From positions 1-64,000 of the forward strand of contig SIBJ01000007.1 of the NCBI GenBank assembly GCA_009695195.1: a stretch of DNA of 64,000 bases. The letters run 5' to 3'. Of this stretch, positions 18,271 to 27,636 are shown piece after piece (the first letter of the stretch is position 1; every line of letters begins with the position of its first letter). Source of the stretch: Pedosphaera sp. GTDB taxonomy: Bacteria > Verrucomicrobiota > Verrucomicrobiia > Limisphaerales > JADLHS01. The notes below the pieces were generated by a model that had not been told where the DNA came from, did not search any database, and saw nothing but the letters and a program-made list of their open reading frames with translations. A program made the translations under genes and the position numbers.

Positions 18271-19242
18271 ATGAACGTTTTCGTCACCGGCGGCGCGGGT
18301 TACATCGGCTCGGTTTGCGTCGAGGAACTGCTCAACGCCGGGCACGCCGTCACGGTGTTCGACAACCTCACGGAGGGACATCGCTCCGCCGTGGACTCGC
18401 GCGCGACATTCGTTCACGGCTGCCTGAGCGATGCCGCGCTCGTGAAACAATCCGTGCGCGCCGCGAAGGCCGAAGCCGTGCTCCACTTCGCCGCCAACGC
18501 GCAGGTCGGCGAATCCATGACGAATCCCGGAAAATATTTTCGCAACAACGTCGCCTCCGGCTTGAATCTCCTCGATGCCGCCGCCGAATGCGGCGTGAAG
18601 AAATTTGTTTTCAGTTCCACCTGCGCCACCTACGGCCCGCCCGAGCGCGTGCCGATGACCGAGGATTTGCCGCAGCGCCCGATCAATCCTTACGGCGAAT
18701 CCAAACTCATGTTCGAGAAAATGCTGTTGTGGTACGAGCAGATTCACAAACTCGAGTTCGTCGCGTTCCGTTATTTCAACGCCGCGGGCGCGAGCGAAAA
18801 ATTCGGCGAGCATCATCGCATCGAGACGCATCTCATCCCGAACGTGTTGCGGGTCGCGCTCGGCCATGCGACGCACTGCGAGATTTACGGCACCGATTAT
18901 CCCACGCCCGACGGCACGTGCATCCGCGATTACATCCACATCGCCGACCTCGCGCAGGCGCACATCCTCGGCCTCGCGCCGGGCCAGCGCGGGTTCTTCA
19001 ATCTCGGCAACGGCGACGGCTACTCGGTGAAGCAGGTGATCGAAACGTGCGAAAAACTTTCCGGCAAAAAAATCCCGACGGTCGAGAAACCACGCCGCGC
19101 CGGCGACCCGCCCCGGTTGGTGGCCGCCGCCGGCAAAGCCGTACAAGAACTGGGTTGGCGTCCGAAATATCCCCGGCTGGAAAACATTGTTGCCACCGCG
19201 TGGGCGTGGCATAACAAAAATCCGAATGGATACCCGGATTGA
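18271..19242 (+). CDS. galE: UDP-glucose 4-epimerase
   Basis: A 323-residue extended short-chain dehydrogenase that interconverts UDP-glucose and UDP-galactose with bound NAD. The NAD-binding TGGAGYIGS is at residues 6-14. The catalytic pair is in the SSTCATYGP / NPYGESKLMFEKML region (Tyr-x3-Lys). RYFNAAGAS, DGTCIRDYIHIADL and NLGNGDGYSV are GalE-type substrate-binding segments. The length is normal. It precedes the double-receiver gene by only 24 bp, so the two may share a transcript. Confidence 0.93.
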   Translation: MNVFVTGGAGYIGSVCVEELLNAGHAVTVFDNLTEGHRSAVDSRATFVHGCLSDAALVKQSVRAAKAEAVLHFAANAQVGESMTNPGKYFRNNVASGLNLLDAAAECGVKKFVFSSTCATYGPPERVPMTEDLPQRPINPYGESKLMFEKMLLWYEQIHKLEFVAFRYFNAAGASEKFGEHHRIETHLIPNVLRVALGHATHCEIYGTDYPTPDGTCIRDYIHIADLAQAHILGLAPGQRGFFNLGNGDGYSVKQVIETCEKLSGKKIPTVEKPRRAGDPPRLVAAAGKAVQELGWRPKYPRLENIVATAWAWHNKNPNGYPD

Positions 19243-19266
19243 ACGAAATCTTTTAAGGACTGCGCC

Positions 19267-20430
19267 ATGACCAAAATCCTGCTCGTAGATGATGACCCGA
19301 TCGTGGTCGAGATTTATCGAAAAAAACTCCAGCAGCACGATTACGAGGTCGCCGTGGCCGAGGACGGGCTGGCGGCCATCAAGACCCTGCAAACTTCCCA
19401 GCCGAACCTCGTGGTGCTCGACATCATGATGCCCAAGCTCAGCGGCGTGGAAGTCCTCGAATTCATCCGCTCGAAATCCGAGCTGAAGAACACCCGCGTC
19501 GTCGTCCTCTCCAATTATTACATCAGCGGCGAGGACCGGCAGGCCGCCACCGCCAAGGCCGATCTGCATTTTCAAAAATCCGCCTGCACGCCCACGCGGC
19601 TGTTGGCGGCGGTGTCCACCTTGATGGCCGGCAGCCCGCCCGCCCTCGCCAGCGCCGACACTCCACCCGCCGCCCCCGGAATCGAAAACCAGCTCGATGC
19701 GAAGGTCCGCCGGGATTTCTTGCGCGACGCGCCGATGACGATGGCCACGTTGCGGCAATTGAACGGCGCGTTCATCCGCACCGAGTCCCCGCCGGCGCGC
19801 GATCTGATGTTGCTCGATTTTTACCGCAAGGTCCATTACGTGACCGCCATCGCCGGCATGGCCGGCAGTCCGGAGATCGCGCACCTCGCCAGCGCGTTCG
19901 AGGCGCTGCTCTTGGAATTGCACGAGAAGCCGGATGCCATCGGGCCGTCCACGCTCCAGACGATCGCGTTCACGCTGGATTTTCTCGGACTGCTTTTCGC
20001 CAACGCCGGCCAGGCCGCCAGCGCGCCCAAGAAAACTCCGCGCGTGCTGGTGGTGGACGACGATCCCATCGCCGTCCGCGCCGCAGCTATGGCGTTGCAA
20101 CGCGCACATCTCGACGTCACCGGTTCCCAGGACCCGGCCGCCGCGCTCCAACTGCTCGCCGGCGAACCTTTCGATCTGATCCTGCTCGACATTCTCATGC
20201 CCGGCATGGACGGCCTGGAACTTTGCAAACGGATCCGCGCGCTGTCGGCGTACCGCCGGACGCCGATCATTTTCGTCACCGCCCTGACCGATTTTCAGAA
20301 GCGACTCCAAAGCGTCCGCAGCGGCGGAAACGATCTCATCGCCAAACCGATCTTCCCCATCGAACTCGCCGTCAAAGCCGTGACTCATCTCCTGCGCGCG
20401 CAGTTGCCGGAAAATCTCGCATTGGCGTGA
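19267..20430 (+). CDS. REC-Hpt-REC response regulator without output domain
   Basis: A 387-residue cytoplasmic signalling protein. Receiver 1 covers residues 1-120 with ILLVDDDP, the phospho-acceptor Asp in LVVLDIMMP and a lysine in HFQKSAC. Residues about 140-255 look like a histidine-phosphotransfer bundle, with a possible phospho-His in YRKVHYVTAIAGMAG. Receiver 2 covers about 260-380 with VLVVDDDP, LILLDILMPGMDG and IAKPIFP. There is no DNA-binding or enzymatic output, so it probably passes phosphoryl groups in a relay. It follows galE closely. No histidine kinase lies nearby. Confidence 0.85.
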   Translation: MTKILLVDDDPIVVEIYRKKLQQHDYEVAVAEDGLAAIKTLQTSQPNLVVLDIMMPKLSGVEVLEFIRSKSELKNTRVVVLSNYYISGEDRQAATAKADLHFQKSACTPTRLLAAVSTLMAGSPPALASADTPPAAPGIENQLDAKVRRDFLRDAPMTMATLRQLNGAFIRTESPPARDLMLLDFYRKVHYVTAIAGMAGSPEIAHLASAFEALLLELHEKPDAIGPSTLQTIAFTLDFLGLLFANAGQAASAPKKTPRVLVVDDDPIAVRAAAMALQRAHLDVTGSQDPAAALQLLAGEPFDLILLDILMPGMDGLELCKRIRALSAYRRTPIIFVTALTDFQKRLQSVRSGGNDLIAKPIFPIELAVKAVTHLLRAQLPENLALA

Positions 20431-20587
20431 TCCGGTTCTTGCGGAGCGCGCCCGTCCCCGGGCGCAGCAACGTACCTCCGCGTGAAGATCCACGATTCTC
20501 AAAAGGCGCGGGTTCGCTCAGCCCGTGAAGTTTGCTTTGCGCTTCGGCGCAACTTCAAGCAGAGTCGCGCCGCCAAATTCGGTAATT

Positions 20588-21265
20588 ATGATTGCAGCCC
20601 TCACAGGATTGATCGCCGGCGCCGTGCATGTGTGGTCCGGGCCGGACCACCTCGCCGCCCTCGCGCCGCTGGCCGTGCGCCGTCCGCGCCGCGCGTGGGC
20701 GCCGGGCGCGCGCTGGGGCTTCGGTCATTCCGCCGGCGTGGCGGTGATCGGTCTGCTCTCGCTCTGGCTGCGCGACTGGCTGCCGGTGGATTTACTCTCG
20801 ACGTGGGGCGAACGGATGGTCGGCGTGATGTTGTTCGGCATCGGGCTGTGGGCCTTGCGCCGCGCGCTCAAACACAACGTCCACGCGCACGAACACGAAC
20901 ATGACGGCGACCGGCACGTCCATCTGCACACGCACGGTCACGGACACGCGCACGGCCAACCCGCGCCGCATCGCCACACGCACGCCGCCTTCGCCATCGG
21001 CATTCTGCACGGGCTGGCGGGCAGTTCGCATCTTCTCGGCGTGCTGCCAATCCTCGCGTTCCCGACGACGACGCAAGCCATCGCCTACCTCGCGGCGTTC
21101 GGCGTGGGTACGGTGATTTCGATGGCGTCGTTCTCGTGGGTGATGGGCGCGATCACAACGCGGTTCGCCGTGGGCAGCGTAAAACTGTATCGCGGCTTGC
21201 TGGGTTTCAGCGCGGCGGCGGCGATGGGCGTCGGCGCCTTCTGGCTGGCGACGAGTTTTCGTTGA
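20588..21265 (+). CDS. NiCoT/UreH-like metal transporter
   Basis: A 225-residue membrane protein with about six hydrophobic segments. The first carries GAVHVWSGPDHLAAL, which matches the HxxxxDH-type motif of nickel/cobalt transporters and UreH proteins. A His-rich cytoplasmic loop (about residues 100-140, alternating HxHxH) could hold metal, and a second HGLAGSSHLLGVLP motif follows. The start is the ATG before IAALTGLIAG; the 21 codons upstream do not resemble the family. No urease or hydrogenase genes are near, so the substrate is unknown. Confidence 0.8.
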   Translation: MIAALTGLIAGAVHVWSGPDHLAALAPLAVRRPRRAWAPGARWGFGHSAGVAVIGLLSLWLRDWLPVDLLSTWGERMVGVMLFGIGLWALRRALKHNVHAHEHEHDGDRHVHLHTHGHGHAHGQPAPHRHTHAAFAIGILHGLAGSSHLLGVLPILAFPTTTQAIAYLAAFGVGTVISMASFSWVMGAITTRFAVGSVKLYRGLLGFSAAAAMGVGAFWLATSFR

Positions 21266-21339
21266 ACTGACATCGCGTCGGCTGCCGGTAAATTTCCTGT
21301 CGAACTCCGCCCCCGGGTTGGTAATCTCGTTCACGAACC

Positions 21340-22773
21340 ATGTCGCTTATGAACACCACGAACTCCTTCGCGAAGTTGCCGAAGCTCGCCGGCCTCGGCT
21401 CGCTCGCCGACGCGCAAAAACCCGGCCTCTCCGTCGAGCAATGCGTCGCCCGCCTCAAGCGCTATCACTACGCCTTCAAACGGCTGCACCAGATTTTCAT
21501 CGCGCGCATCGCCGGCGAACCGCTTTACGAATTAAAAATGGGTTTCAGTCTGCACGCGCATTATTGCGCCGAACACGTCGCCGCGCTGCGCCGGCGCGTC
21601 AGCGAAATGCGCGAGCCGCCGCTCGGTCTCGATGTCGTGCCGGATGCGAACCTGGAAATTTTCTTCGACGAAATCCTCGCCGCACCGACGACGGAGGAAT
21701 TGTTGCTCGGCCTTTACGAACGGGCATTGCCGGAACTGGAGCGGGCGTTGGAACAACATCAGACCGACACCAATCCGCTGGCGGATGCGCCGTCGGTGCG
21801 CGTCTGCCGGTTCGCGCTGCTGGAAATTGGCGACATGGCGGAATTCGGCGCGCAATGTATCGCGGGTCTCGTTGACCGCAACGCTCGCCAACGCACGGAC
21901 AGTTGGCTGGCGTTGCTCGACGATTGCCTCACCGCCGCCGGCGAACTGGACGGCACCCAACCGCCCAGCGGCAAAATCATTTCGCGCCAACACTCCGCGA
22001 AACCGTATCGCTACGACGGCACGCCGAAACGCGACGCGCGCTTCCCCGATCCGTTCAACATGGGCGTGAACGCCGAGCTGTTTCTCTACGACGAACAATT
22101 TCCACCGCAGCCGAAAACACTGATGATGTTTTACAAACGCCTGCGCGAAGTGGACGTGCCCGAGATGATGTCGAGCATCATCACCGAGACGCCCGGCAAG
22201 CCGTGGGAATATTACCGCGACCTGACGCGCCAGCTCTGGGATGAAGCCCGCCATGCGATGATGGGCGAGGTCGGCTTCGCGAGCCTCGACATTGATTGGG
22301 GCAGCAAGGTCATGATCAATTTCACCTGGTCGCTCGCGCTGAACACGCAGCTCAAACCCATCGAGCGCCACGCCGTTCTGTATTTCATCGAGCAAGGTTT
22401 GATGCCGAAGAACGGAAAGCGTTTCGAGTGGGAAGTCGCGCAGGCCTCGCAGAATCCGCTCTCCACGCTGTTCCAGGATTACGATTGGGCCGACGAGGTG
22501 TTGCACGCGCGCGTCGGGCGCGACTGGTATCTGAAGGATTTCCCGAACGCGTCGGAAGCCGTGCGCTACGGCGACGAATGTTGGTCGCGCGTGCTGATGG
22601 GTTGGGCGAGCTGGCGCACGCAAGGACTCACGCAACATCGCAACTGGTGGCCGGAAGTTTATCAGGCCGCGTGCAAAACGTGGGGCATCGAGCCGGACCC
22701 GACCATCCTGGCGTACGACAAAACTTACGAAACCGTGCGCGCGGATTTGAAGGACCTGACCGGTTCGGCGTAA
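21340..22773 (+). CDS. Ferritin-like protein, function unknown
   Basis: A 477-residue soluble, mostly helical protein. Metal-ligand-like pairs are seen in FSLHAHYCAEHVAAL (residues about 69-83), LWDEARHAMMGEVGF (about 303-317) and WADEVLHARVGRDW (about 386-399), the ExxH pattern of ferritin-like di-iron proteins. The spacing and length are unlike ferritin, rubrerythrin or ribonucleotide reductase. The ORF is complete and GC-rich like its neighbours. An oxidase-like or iron-binding role is only an inference. Related long ferritin-like proteins of unknown role occur in Verrucomicrobiota as far as I can recall. Confidence 0.65.
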   Translation: MSLMNTTNSFAKLPKLAGLGSLADAQKPGLSVEQCVARLKRYHYAFKRLHQIFIARIAGEPLYELKMGFSLHAHYCAEHVAALRRRVSEMREPPLGLDVVPDANLEIFFDEILAAPTTEELLLGLYERALPELERALEQHQTDTNPLADAPSVRVCRFALLEIGDMAEFGAQCIAGLVDRNARQRTDSWLALLDDCLTAAGELDGTQPPSGKIISRQHSAKPYRYDGTPKRDARFPDPFNMGVNAELFLYDEQFPPQPKTLMMFYKRLREVDVPEMMSSIITETPGKPWEYYRDLTRQLWDEARHAMMGEVGFASLDIDWGSKVMINFTWSLALNTQLKPIERHAVLYFIEQGLMPKNGKRFEWEVAQASQNPLSTLFQDYDWADEVLHARVGRDWYLKDFPNASEAVRYGDECWSRVLMGWASWRTQGLTQHRNWWPEVYQAACKTWGIEPDPTILAYDKTYETVRADLKDLTGSA

Positions 22774-22784
22774 ACGAGCCGCCC

Positions 22785-23477
22785 TCACGCCGCAACGACG
22801 AAGGCGCGGATCAACGGATGATTTTCTCCGCGCAACGCGGCGCGCTCCGGCTGAAAAAGTGTCGCGACGAAGAATGGATGACCCCGCAGTTCAAACGCCC
22901 GCACTTCGCCGTTCTCATCCCAGCCGGTGAATTCCAGTCCGCCGCTTTCCAACCGCGATTGAAAAGCGGGATTCAATCCGAAGCGACAGTTATAGCCTTC
23001 GACAATTTGTTCGGTGCGACAAGCGTTGCGGATTCGCGAGTTCTCCTTCAACCGGATCGCGCCGGTCTGTTCGACCAGCGAACAAGCGAGCGGCGAGATG
23101 ATTGAATTGAGCGCATCAGGATTTGTCTCCGCGTGATCCGCGTCGCAAATGCCGACAACGTTACGCGCATACTCGATCAGCGCATGTTGAAACCCGCCGC
23201 AGGTGCCGAGAAACGGGATTTTATTTTCGCGCGCGAACCGGATCGCCCACAGCGCGCCCGCCATGCTCGCATAAGGACTTGCCGGCACGCACCACAGTCC
23301 GGCGAAATCCGCGAACTGCCGCGCATCATTCAAAACAATTTTATCCGTCGCGAACCACACCGGTTCGACTTCGCAGCCGACGTCCGCCGCCGCCAGCGCG
23401 AGCGCCTTTGGAATCGCCCGGTGCGCGATCACGTCCGGATTGAAATCACCGATGAGGCCAATGCGTTTGGCTGCCAT
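22785..23477 (-). CDS. CTP-synthase-like class I glutamine amidotransferase
   Basis: A 230-residue protein that resembles only the C-terminal amidotransferase domain of CTP synthase. The domain starts KRIGLIGDFNPDVIAHRAIP, and the nucleophile region reads FLGTCGGFQHALIEYARNV (Cys about 98). Near the end is HPFFVATLFQPE, where CTP synthases have FHPE, so the catalytic histidine position holds Gln. No synthase domain is encoded. A known stand-alone family of this type has Cys or selenocysteine at the nucleophile position. Its reaction is not established. The start at ATG 23477 avoids 131 codons of repeat-derived sequence upstream. Confidence 0.75.
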   Translation of the reverse strand: MAAKRIGLIGDFNPDVIAHRAIPKALALAAADVGCEVEPVWFATDKIVLNDARQFADFAGLWCVPASPYASMAGALWAIRFARENKIPFLGTCGGFQHALIEYARNVVGICDADHAETNPDALNSIISPLACSLVEQTGAIRLKENSRIRNACRTEQIVEGYNCRFGLNPAFQSRLESGGLEFTGWDENGEVRAFELRGHPFFVATLFQPERAALRGENHPLIRAFVVAA

Positions 23478-24957
<1,480 letters not shown>

Positions 24958-24966
24958 GTTATTACA

Positions 24967-26051
24967 TTGAGTCCGCGTTCTCTCGGTGTCGAGCCGGAAA
25001 CGATACTGGGAGAGAACAAGGAGCGGGTCAAATGTTCATCGGATACGGAATGAAGACTTCCTAATTCTTTTCACTATAAGACTTTTGATGCTCTCGCCAC
25101 CACTTCATTGCGTTGTTCACAGTAGTCTGAAAGAAGCTGACATTAAGACCGTGCTCATCCTTATATTCCGGAAGATGTTGGTCAGGCATAAATGGGCTAG
25201 CACCTTCGCGAATCGGTTTGATTCCAATAAACCTGCCGAGGTCCATCGCGAGAAAATATCCTTTTCCTGATTCTCCATTATCTATCGATGTCAACAGCTT
25301 GAATCCATAGTTAAGGAAGAGCTTGGTGTTCGCATCCGATAGTTTTCCCGACAATCGTACCGTCGCATCGCGAAACCTCTCCGACCGCACCAGCGGATCT
25401 TTAATCTGTTCGCAGGATTCTATCAAGACCTGCAAATATGCGTTCGGATCTGCTTTCTGGACAAGGATTGTGGCAGCGTGAACGCGTATTTCTGCCGGCT
25501 CCGATTTACCGCTGGCAATCCGCTCCAATATTGGTTTCGCTGAATCAGTGTAAAATCCATCGAACCGCAGCGCACTTAGATACCTCGTACGCTCACAATC
25601 TGAGCCAACCAAACTTAGTTCGGCCAATAAAACGGAAATCAAGCTGGAATCAGTATGATTCAGAACTCGATGCCAAATCGCGCCAGCCGCGAACCAGATT
25701 CTATGTTTCTCAGGACATCGCTCTTCCAGCCACGGCTTTGCAGTCTGAGGGTTGTAATAATAACCCTCTTGATTCGCGCAAATTGTTCGGACCGCTTGTG
25801 TGCCGACTTCTGAGAATGAGTAAGTAGACAATTCCGTCACCAAGGCGTCGCGACGTTCTCCCGAAGTTCCAGGTGTTGCTAGTTCTTTGAATAATGCGTC
25901 GACGTTTTCGCCCGCGAAAGCATTGGCGACAGCGCAGCTTGCCACAATGGCCCAGACAATTTGGCGAGACCAAACCGGAGGTTGTTTACCCTCACCTTTG
26001 AGGTTCATGGGACGAAATTGAGTCCGCATTCGCTCACTGTCGAGCCGAAAA
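24967..26051. mobile_element. AT-rich cassette flanked by 34-bp imperfect direct repeats
   Basis: The sequence at 24967-25000 (starting TTGAGTCCGCGTTC) recurs at 26018-26051 (starting TTGAGTCCGCATTC), with 29 of 34 positions equal. Between the copies lies one AT-rich minus-strand gene whose composition differs sharply from tgt and moxR outside. No transposase, integrase or inverted repeats are visible. The layout suggests an inserted gene cassette, but a duplication by other means is possible. Confidence 0.5.
25061..26008 (-). CDS. Hypothetical secreted protein, AT-rich
   Basis: A 315-residue protein starting MNLKGEGKQPPVWSRQ, with a hydrophobic segment IVWAIVASCAVANAFAG that fits a signal peptide. 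The mature part is helical and may contain weak HEAT-like helix pairs (TKLFLNYGFKLL, ETRARLD-like spacing is not regular), but no family is recognised. It ends in a charged NNAMKWWREHQKSYSEKN. Base composition is clearly lower in GC than the flanking genes and it sits between direct repeats, so transfer is likely. Two in-frame ATG codons upstream (26029 and the longest frame) are alternatives. Confidence 0.65.
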   Translation of the reverse strand: MNLKGEGKQPPVWSRQIVWAIVASCAVANAFAGENVDALFKELATPGTSGERRDALVTELSTYSFSEVGTQAVRTICANQEGYYYNPQTAKPWLEERCPEKHRIWFAAGAIWHRVLNHTDSSLISVLLAELSLVGSDCERTRYLSALRFDGFYTDSAKPILERIASGKSEPAEIRVHAATILVQKADPNAYLQVLIESCEQIKDPLVRSERFRDATVRLSGKLSDANTKLFLNYGFKLLTSIDNGESGKGYFLAMDLGRFIGIKPIREGASPFMPDQHLPEYKDEHGLNVSFFQTTVNNAMKWWREHQKSYSEKN

Positions 26052-26125
26052 TATTTTGCTGACGGCGCTGGCCGCAACAATCGCTTGGCTTGTCTCCCCG
26101 CCGTCCGCTGTTAGATTCCCCGCAC

Positions 26126-27106
26126 ATGAGCAAACCGCTGAAAGAACAGGTCGCAGAAACGACCGCGTGGATTCGCAAGCTGCGCGAGGAAGTCGCGCGC
26201 GTCATCGTCGGGCAGGAACAACTCGTCGAGCGATTGCTCGTCGGCCTGCTCGCCAACGGCCACGTGCTGCTCGAAGGCGTGCCCGGTCTCGCCAAGACCA
26301 TGTCCGTGCGCACGCTTGCCGCCGCGGTGCAGGCGAGTTTTCATCGCATCCAATTCACGCCCGACCTTCTGCCCGCCGACATCACCGGCACGCTCATCTA
26401 CAATCCGCAGGACGGAAAATATCACGCCACACGCGGCCCGATCTTCGCCAACTTCGTTCTCGCCGATGAAATCAATCGCGCGCCCGCCAAAGTTCAAAGC
26501 GCGCTCCTCGAAGCCATGCAGGAACGCCAGGTCACGCTCGGTGGTGAAACGATGAAGCTACCGTCGCCGTTCCTCGTGCTTGCGACCGAAAATCCGATTG
26601 ATCAGGAAGGCACGTATCCGTTGCCCGAGGCGCAGGTGGACCGCTTCATGTTCAAGGTGATTCTCGATTACCCATCGCCGGAGGAGGAACGGCGCATCCT
26701 CGACCGCATGGCGTTCACTTCGCCCGAGACCGAGATCAAACCCGTCGTCTCGCTCGAAGAAATTCTCCAGACGCGAAAGCTCGTGGACCAGATTCACGTG
26801 GACGAAAAAATCCGCGACTACATCGTGAAGGTCGTCTTCGCCACGCGCCGGCCGGACGACTACAAACTCGACCTGAAACATTTCATCCAGTTCGGCGCGT
26901 CGCCGCGCGCGACGATCTATCTCACGCTCGCCGCCAAAGCCTGGGCGCTCTTGCAAGGCCGCGATTACGTGACGCCCGAAGACGTGAAAAGCATCGGCCC
27001 GGACGTGCTCCGCCATCGCATCATCGTCACCTACGAAGCCGAGGCGCAGGCGGTGACGACGGATGCGATCATCAAGAAAGTTTTCAACGCCGTGCCTGTG
27101 CCCTAG
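26126..27106 (+). CDS. MoxR-family AAA+ ATPase
   Basis: A 326-residue AAA+ protein. Visible motifs: Walker A-like GVPGLAKT, LPADITGTLIYN, the Walker B FVLADEINRAP, sensor 1 LATENPIDQEGTYPLPEAQ and arginine-rich sensor 2 ASPRATI. MoxR ATPases act as chaperones that mature or activate partners with VWA domains, and such genes follow in this operon. The start is the ATG before SKPLKEQVAETTAW. The stop is TAG at 27104-27106, the first base pairs of which abut an inverted-repeat element. Confidence 0.92.
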   Translation: MSKPLKEQVAETTAWIRKLREEVARVIVGQEQLVERLLVGLLANGHVLLEGVPGLAKTMSVRTLAAAVQASFHRIQFTPDLLPADITGTLIYNPQDGKYHATRGPIFANFVLADEINRAPAKVQSALLEAMQERQVTLGGETMKLPSPFLVLATENPIDQEGTYPLPEAQVDRFMFKVILDYPSPEEERRILDRMAFTSPETEIKPVVSLEEILQTRKLVDQIHVDEKIRDYIVKVVFATRRPDDYKLDLKHFIQFGASPRATIYLTLAAKAWALLQGRDYVTPEDVKSIGPDVLRHRIIVTYEAEAQAVTTDAIIKKVFNAVPVP

Positions 27107-27623
27107 TCCAAAGCCCAAAGTCCAATGTCCAAAGTCAACCAATTCGTGCGCTCTTCAGATTTCCGTCCGTTAAACCAACAACCCCAAAAACCGCATGAGC
27201 AAAATCGAAAAGTTTGAAGACATCGTGGCGTGGCAAAAAGCCCGAGTGTTGACGAAGGACATTTATACCGCCTCGAAAATCGGAGGGTTTGCAAGGGATT
27301 TTGGTCTCCGCGATCAAATCCAGCGCGCATCGGTGTCCACGATGTCCAACATCGCCGAGGGCTTTGAACGGGGTGGAGACAAAGAGTTCATTCAATTCCT
27401 TTCACACGCAAAAGGCTCGAGCGGAGAAGTTCGCTCCCAACTCTACGTCGCATTGGATCAAGGCTACATTGCGCCAGCAGGTTTTGACGAACTGAGCGGA
27501 CAAGCTACGGAAGTTAGCCGACTCATCGCCGGCTTTATGTCCTACCTCCAAAGCTCCGACCTGCGCGGAAAAAAGTACCGATGAACGCGCGACTTTGGAC
27601 CTTGGACTTTGGACTTTGGACTC
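27105..27623. mobile_element. 519-bp inverted-repeat element carrying a four-helix-bundle gene
   Basis: Terminal arms at 27105-27136 and 27592-27623 are 32 bases each and complementary at 30 positions; the left arm begins AGTCCAAAGCCCAAAGTCC. They enclose exactly one gene and start at the moxR stop codon. The rest of the moxR-DUF58 operon normally has no gene here. The design (a helix-forming repeat pair with an S23-like ORF inside) resembles intervening sequences of 23S rRNA, but here it lies between protein genes. Confidence 0.75.
27195..27584 (+). CDS. Four-helix-bundle protein (S23/IVS-encoded family)
   Basis: A 129-residue protein with the family opening KFEDIVAWQKARVLTKDIY, the middle DFGLRDQIQRASVSTMSNIAEG and FIQFLSHAKGSSGEVRSQLY, all conserved in the S23 family of small four-helix bundles. 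Members are encoded inside 23S rRNA intervening sequences or as stand-alone genes. Relatives include the accessory Avd protein of diversity-generating retroelements. Its biochemical role is not settled; nucleic-acid binding is likely from the related Avd proteins. It is bounded by a 32-bp inverted repeat. No reverse transcriptase is present. Confidence 0.88.
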   Translation: MSKIEKFEDIVAWQKARVLTKDIYTASKIGGFARDFGLRDQIQRASVSTMSNIAEGFERGGDKEFIQFLSHAKGSSGEVRSQLYVALDQGYIAPAGFDELSGQATEVSRLIAGFMSYLQSSDLRGKKYR

Positions 27624-27636
27624 GGCCCGCCTTCCC

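Noticed and set aside
18253..20502. 749-codon minus-strand open frame
   Set aside because: Antisense to galE and the double-receiver gene, which both have complete family motifs; composition is that of a GC-driven shadow frame.
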